From NCBI RefSeq assembly GCF_017813395.1, contig NZ_JAGIZB010000012.1, forward strand, positions 115,050 to 179,049: DNA of 64,000 bases, written 5' to 3'. This stretch comes from Pararoseomonas baculiformis (GTDB lineage Bacteria; Pseudomonadota; Alphaproteobacteria; Acetobacterales; Acetobacteraceae). The position numbers and the translations under genes are program-made. This document shows, piece by piece, positions 60,066 to 64,000 of the stretch. The notes beneath the pieces were generated by a model that saw only the letters and a list, made by a program, of their open reading frames with translations, had not been told where the DNA came from and did no database searches. The first letter of the stretch is position 1; each line of letters starts with the position of its first letter.

Positions 60066-60878
60066 ATGCGCCTGCGCCTGAACGCCCTGATCGGCGGAAC
60101 CCTGATGGCGCTGGTGCTCGGCACCGCCATCACCTCCTATGTCTGGACACCCCAGAACCCGCTTCGTATCGCCATGCGCGCGCGGCTGAACGCGCCCTCT
60201 GCCGCGCATTGGCTGGGCACGGACGAGGTGGGGCGGGACGTGGTCAGTCGCCTCATGGCGGGGGCCGGCACCTCCTGCCTCGTCGCCGCGCTCACCGTGC
60301 TTGTGGCGGTGGCGTTGGGCAGCGCCATCGGCCTGGTCGCCGGCTTCACCCGGGGATGGGTGGACCGGATGCTGATGCTGGTGAATGACGCACTGCTCGC
60401 CTTTCCCGGCATCCTGCTGGCCCTCGGCCTTCTTGCCGTGATGGGGCCGAGCCAATGGGGAATCGTGGCGGCGCTGGGCCTGGCCTATACGCCGACCGTG
60501 GCGCGCATCGTGCGCGGTTCCGTGCTCTCGATCCGGGAGCGGGAGTTTGTCGAGGCCTCCGTCTCCATCGGCAACTCCGCCGCCTATACCATGTGGCGCC
60601 ATGTGCTGCCGGGCACGGTTTCCCCGCTGATCGTGCTGGCGACCAGCCTGTTCGGCTGGGCGATCCTGGCCGAAAGCGCGCTGAGCTTCCTCGGCCTCGG
60701 CGTGCCGCCGCCCGCGCCCACCTGGGGCAACATGCTCGCCGCCGCGCGGCCCTATCTCGAAACCGCCGTCTGGCTCAGCCTTGCTCCCGGCGCCTGCATC
60801 GCGCTCACCCTGCTCGGCGTGAACCTGCTGGGCGATGCGCTGCGCGACCATCTGGACCCGCGGAGCCGCCCGCAATGA
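60066..60878 (+). CDS. Dipeptide-type ABC permease (DppC-like)
   Basis: The 270-residue permease pairs with the DppB-like protein. Its HWLGTDEVGRDVVSRLMAGA segment and coupling motif FVEASVSIGNSAAYTMWRHVLPG are DppC signatures, and LSFLGLGVPPPAPTWGNML near the C-terminus is diagnostic. It starts nine bases after dppB-like and its stop overlaps the ATPase start. Confidence 0.93.
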   Translation: MRLRLNALIGGTLMALVLGTAITSYVWTPQNPLRIAMRARLNAPSAAHWLGTDEVGRDVVSRLMAGAGTSCLVAALTVLVAVALGSAIGLVAGFTRGWVDRMLMLVNDALLAFPGILLALGLLAVMGPSQWGIVAALGLAYTPTVARIVRGSVLSIREREFVEASVSIGNSAAYTMWRHVLPGTVSPLIVLATSLFGWAILAESALSFLGLGVPPPAPTWGNMLAAARPYLETAVWLSLAPGACIALTLLGVNLLGDALRDHLDPRSRPQ

Positions 60879-62500
60879 GCCTCGCCCTGGACAGCGCCCC
60901 CATGGTCCGGGCGCGGGACGCCGAGCCCCTCCTCCTGGTCGAAGGGCTGCGCGTGGAGGCCGCAGGCCTTCCGGTGGTGCAGGATGTCTCCTTCCGCATC
61001 GCCTCGGGCGAGATCCTGGCCCTGGTTGGAGAGTCCGGCAGCGGCAAGACCGCGACGGGGCGCGCCATCCTCGGCCTGCTTCCGCCCGGCCTGGCCCGCG
61101 CCGCCGGCGCCATCCGCCTCGAAGGGGAGGACCTGGCCCGCGTCACTCCCACCCGGTTGCGCGAGTTGCGGGGCGGCGCCATCGGCATGGTGTTCCAGGA
61201 GCCGATGGTTTCCCTGAACCCCGCCATGACGATCGGCGCCCAGCTCGGCGAAGCCCTGGCCCTGCACAGCGGCCTGAGCCCCGAGGCGCAGCGCGCGGCC
61301 TGCATCGCCATGCTCCGGCGCGTGCAGATCGCCGATCCCGAGGGGTGCCTGCGCGCCTATCCGCATGAGTTTTCCGGCGGCATGCGCCAGCGCATCATGC
61401 TCGCCGCGGTCATGCTGCCCCGGCCCCGCTTGCTGATCGCGGATGAGCCGACCACCGCGCTCGACAACCTCGCCCAGGCCGAGGTGCTGGACCTGATGGT
61501 GGAGCTGGCGCGGGAGAACGGCACCGCCGTCCTGCTCGTCACCCATAATCTCGGCCTGGTGTCCCGCTATGCCGACCGTGCCCTTGTGATGCAGCGCGGC
61601 CGGGTGGTGGAGGAGGGGCCCGCGCGCCGTCTGCTCTCCGCCCCAAGGGAGGATTATACGCGCCTCCTCGTCTCGGCCATGCCGCAGCGCCTGCCCCGCC
61701 CGCCCCGCATGCCTTCGGAGGTGCTGCTGGAGGCCCGCGGCCTGACGGTGGATTACCCCGGCCGAACCCGCCTCTTCCGCCGCCTTCCCGGCAAGCGCGC
61801 CGTGAGAGGGGTGGATCTTGCCATTGAGCGGGGGGAGACGGTGGCGTTGGTGGGCGGCAGCGGATCGGGCAAGACCACGCTTGGTCGCGCCATGCTGCGT
61901 CTGGTGCAGCCCAGCGGCGGTCAGCTCCTGTTCCGGGGGCAGGATGTGACCAGGGGGGCGGGCGGTGCCGTGCGGGATTTCCGGCTCGCCTGCCAGATTG
62001 TCTTCCAAGATCCCTATTCCTCCCTCGATCCCCGGCAGCGCATCGGGGAGATCGTGGCCGAGCCGCTGCGCCACGAACCCGGGCTGAGTGCCGCCGAGCG
62101 GGCCGCCCGCGTGGCCGAGACCTTCGACGCCGTGGGCCTGCCGGGAATGGACCGGCGCTTCCCCCACCAGCTCTCCGGCGGGCAGCGGCAGCGCGTGGCC
62201 ATCGCCCGCGCCATCGTCCGCCGCCCCGCGCTGGTGGTAGCGGATGAGCCGGTCAGCGCGCTGGACATGACGGTGCAGAAGCAGATCCTCACCCTCATCC
62301 GCACCCTGCAGGCCGAGCGCGGCTTCGCCTGCCTTTTCATCTCCCATGACCTGGGCGCGGTGGCGGAGGTGGCGGACCGCGTGCTGGTGATGCAGGACGG
62401 CGCCATCGTGGAGCAGGGCCCGCGCGACGCCATCTTCGACGCGCCCCAGCACCCCTATACCCGTGCCCTGCTGGATGCGACGCCCCGCCTGGATGGGTGA
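60875..62500 (+). CDS. Fused dipeptide-type ABC ATPase (DppD-DppF)
   Basis: The 541-residue protein contains two complete ABC domains. The first (about 18-265) has Walker A GESGSGKTA, signature FSGGMRQRIMLAAVM and LLIADEPTTALD. The second (about 285-540) has GGSGSGKTT, LSGGQRQRVAIARAIV and VVADEPVSALD. This DppD-DppF fusion, as in GsiA or YejF, energises the two permeases. The first domain has an atypical start of the Walker A Thr/Ala (GKTAT) that is common in DppD. The ATG overlaps the upstream stop (ATGA). Confidence 0.94.
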   Translation: MSLALDSAPMVRARDAEPLLLVEGLRVEAAGLPVVQDVSFRIASGEILALVGESGSGKTATGRAILGLLPPGLARAAGAIRLEGEDLARVTPTRLRELRGGAIGMVFQEPMVSLNPAMTIGAQLGEALALHSGLSPEAQRAACIAMLRRVQIADPEGCLRAYPHEFSGGMRQRIMLAAVMLPRPRLLIADEPTTALDNLAQAEVLDLMVELARENGTAVLLVTHNLGLVSRYADRALVMQRGRVVEEGPARRLLSAPREDYTRLLVSAMPQRLPRPPRMPSEVLLEARGLTVDYPGRTRLFRRLPGKRAVRGVDLAIERGETVALVGGSGSGKTTLGRAMLRLVQPSGGQLLFRGQDVTRGAGGAVRDFRLACQIVFQDPYSSLDPRQRIGEIVAEPLRHEPGLSAAERAARVAETFDAVGLPGMDRRFPHQLSGGQRQRVAIARAIVRRPALVVADEPVSALDMTVQKQILTLIRTLQAERGFACLFISHDLGAVAEVADRVLVMQDGAIVEQGPRDAIFDAPQHPYTRALLDATPRLDG

Positions 62501-62566
62501 CCCCCACGCCTTCCCAAGCCGGGCGGCGGTCCCTATGCCGCCGCGCATGACCGGACCCCGCCCGAC

Positions 62567-63454
62567 GTGACGGAACAGACCCCCACGCCGCTCCGCCGCA
62601 ACCTGGCGCGCGACATCCTGGATCTGTTGCGGGAGCGCGGGGCGGTCCCGGGGGAGCGGCTGAGCCGCCCGGCCCTGGCGGAGGCACTGGGCGTGTCCCG
62701 CACCCCCGTGAACGGCGCGATCGCGCTGCTTGAGGAGCTGGGCGCCGTGCGGACGGAGGGGCGCTCCGTCCGGCTATGCTCCCTGGACCTGGCCCCGGAG
62801 GCCCTTCAGCCCGGCGGCGAGGAGACCGGGGTGGCGCGGCTGCTGGTGGCCATTGCCCGGGGCCGGGCCGATGGCACGGTGGGGGACGAGGTGTCGGAGC
62901 GCCAGCTCGCCCAGCATCTCGGCATGGGGCGCGGCGTGGTCGTCCAGGCCCTGGCCCAGCTGGCCGAGGCCGGGGTGGTCAGCCGCAACCGGGGCCATGG
63001 CTGGCGCTTCACCGCCGGCTTCGCCTCGGCCGAGGAGCGTGCCGCCTCCTACCGCTTCCGCCTGCTGATCGAGCCGGCGGCGCTGCTGGAGCCCGGCTTC
63101 ACTCTGCCACCGGGCTTCGCCACCCAGATGCGGCGCGAGCACCAGGGCTTCCTGGACCGCCCCTGGCGTGACGACGACGCTGTGGCCTTCTTCCGGATCA
63201 ATGCCGAATTCCATGCCGGCCTGGCCGAGGCCTCGGGCAACCGCTTCATCGCGGCCGCGGTGGTGCAGCAGAACCGGCTGCGGACCCTGGCCAACTACTC
63301 CTGGCGACTAGGTGACGAGCGCGTGGGTGTTTCCGTCCGCGAACATCTGGCCATCCTCGATTCCCTCCAGGCCGGCGACCGGGATAGGGCGGCCCTTCAG
63401 ATGCGCCTGCACCTGACCGATGCCATGGCGCTGCGAAAGCCAGGGGCGCGCTGA
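62567..63454 (+). CDS. GntR/FCD-family regulator with two winged helices
   Basis: The 295-residue protein begins with a GntR winged helix (about 9-70, LSRPALAEALGVSRTPVNGAIALLEELGAV). It is followed by a second winged-helix-like segment (about 88-150, VSERQLAQHLGMGRGVVVQALAQLAEAGVV), then the all-helical FCD ligand-binding domain (about 155-290) with FHAGLAEASGNRF and REHLAILDSLQAGDRD. FCD domains bind small acids, often with a metal. A repeat of the DNA-binding unit is unusual. It starts 66 bases after the ATPase gene with GTG and probably controls the operon. Confidence 0.85.
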   Translation: MTEQTPTPLRRNLARDILDLLRERGAVPGERLSRPALAEALGVSRTPVNGAIALLEELGAVRTEGRSVRLCSLDLAPEALQPGGEETGVARLLVAIARGRADGTVGDEVSERQLAQHLGMGRGVVVQALAQLAEAGVVSRNRGHGWRFTAGFASAEERAASYRFRLLIEPAALLEPGFTLPPGFATQMRREHQGFLDRPWRDDDAVAFFRINAEFHAGLAEASGNRFIAAAVVQQNRLRTLANYSWRLGDERVGVSVREHLAILDSLQAGDRDRAALQMRLHLTDAMALRKPGAR

Positions 63455-63882
63455 CCTTCTTTATATCCGGGGCCTGCCGCACCATATGGCTGACATACCC
63501 AGGCCCTGCCGGTCGGACGCCCCGCAAAAATCTTGCGTCCCATCGCGGAACCCTCTTGTCATGGGTGTCGTGCGGGTCTACATCGCCGCTCCCGCTGGTG
63601 AGGTTTGGTTCTCTCTAAGAATTCGCCGAGTGCTTCTGAGAGTTTCTGAAGTATTTGGGGTTGACGTCTTGGTGAGGCTGAACTAAATAGGTTGGACCGG
63701 GCCGGAGTGCTTCGGGTTGTTCTCTGAAAACTGCATCTGTCTTTTGGAAGACATGTTGATGTCTTCTGTTGTTGCACGTGGTGAGCGTGTGATGATGGGG
63801 GATGTTTTTTCGTCGAGAATGGTGAGCGGAGTCTGGTCATCTGAGCATTTGCTGGACTGGGTTTTGTCCTGGTTTGGTGGAT
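63455..63882 (+). other. rRNA operon upstream and leader region
   Basis: These 428 bases carry no gene. The region changes from GC-rich to AT-richer, T-rich sequence at about 63600, typical of rRNA control regions. It holds the rRNA promoter at 63661-63689 and about 195 bases of leader, with ctctgaaaactgcat at 63722 recalling other rRNA leaders. Confidence 0.65.
63661..63689 (+). promoter_or_regulatory. Sigma-70 promoter of the rRNA operon
   Basis: TTGACG (63661-63666) and TAAATA (63684-63689) are separated by exactly 17 bases, close to TTGACA-N17-TATAAT. A GC-rich discriminator (gttggaccggg) follows, as expected for stringent control. The transcription start would be near 63696. Confidence 0.8.
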
Positions 63883-64000
63883 GAACTTGAGAGTTTGATC
63901 CTGGCTCAGAGCGAACGCTGGCGGCATGCTTAACACATGCAAGTCGCACGGGCAGCAATGTCAGTGGCGGACGGGTGAGTAACGCGTAGGAACATGTCCA
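63883..64000 (+). rRNA. rrs: 16S ribosomal RNA, 5' end (cut by window edge)
   Basis: The universal 5' segment AGAGTTTGATCCTGGCTCAG starts at 63890, so the mature 5' end by E. coli numbering is near 63883. CGAACGCTGGCGGCATGCTTAACACATGCAAG follows in two parts, then GCACGGGCAGCAATGTCAGT and GGCGGACGGGTGAGTAACGCG. The short variable part is typical of Acetobacteraceae (Roseomonas-like). The gene runs off the window. Confidence 0.97.

Overview
The window is GC-rich chromosomal DNA from an alphaproteobacterium. The first 118 bases of a 16S rRNA gene at the right edge, together with the codon use and gene content, fit the Acetobacteraceae, most likely a Roseomonas-like genus. The genus is an inference from a very short 16S fragment. 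No phage genes, insertion sequences, CRISPR arrays or tRNAs were seen.

Layout. 1-4723: a forward operon with the end of a GT4 glycosyltransferase, a PIG-L deacetylase, a uracil-DNA-glycosylase-like protein, an OpgH/MdoH-type glucosyltransferase and an AmpG-like MFS transporter, pointing to a surface or periplasmic glycan. 4724-5329: an AT-richer leader with several stem-loops. 5330-11020: a 1,896-residue animal-type haem peroxidase fused to RTX repeats, closed by a strong terminator. 11182-14722: two unknown small proteins, a stand-alone receiver and a PAS hybrid histidine kinase. 15114-15977: an oxaloacetate-decarboxylase-like enzyme. 16074-23715: a CysB-like LysR regulator divergent from a six-gene acyl-CoA catabolic operon (CoA-transferase, TctC-type binding protein, MaoC, AtuA, acyl-CoA dehydrogenase, enoyl-CoA hydratase). 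23823-24969: a degenerate RlpA-like protein and a SWIB protein.

25096-30445 is the reverse-strand phosphate operon pstS-pstC-pstA-pstB-phoU-phoB, with a Pho box upstream of pstS, a hairpin after pstS, and no phoR. 30997-37610 holds a PHB-depolymerase-type esterase, small proteins, a CPA1 antiporter, a CNNM/CorC protein, an MltB-type transglycosylase and a racemase-family protein lacking both catalytic cysteines. 37635-42412 has a beta-lactamase-fold hydrolase divergent from a peptide-type binding protein, an amidase and an AtzG-like subunit. 42501-44339 is htpG behind a sigma-32-like promoter. 44714-45860 is a TauE/SafE permease and a small secreted protein.

45996-52392 is a six-gene reverse operon: a polyamine-type ABC importer, a metal-dependent amidohydrolase and a CobW GTPase. 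52546-54573 is an M3 oligopeptidase. 54783-63454 has a class III aminotransferase divergent from a C45 acyltransferase/amidohydrolase, a dipeptide-type ABC importer and a GntR regulator with two DNA-binding domains. The window ends in an rRNA promoter and the start of 16S.

Overall this is scavenging and catabolic chromosome: several units pair an importer with a hydrolase. The items most worth a second look are the peroxidase-RTX protein with its structured leader, the amidohydrolase-CobW-importer operon, the C45-importer-transaminase locus, and the AtuA/CoA-transferase operon.
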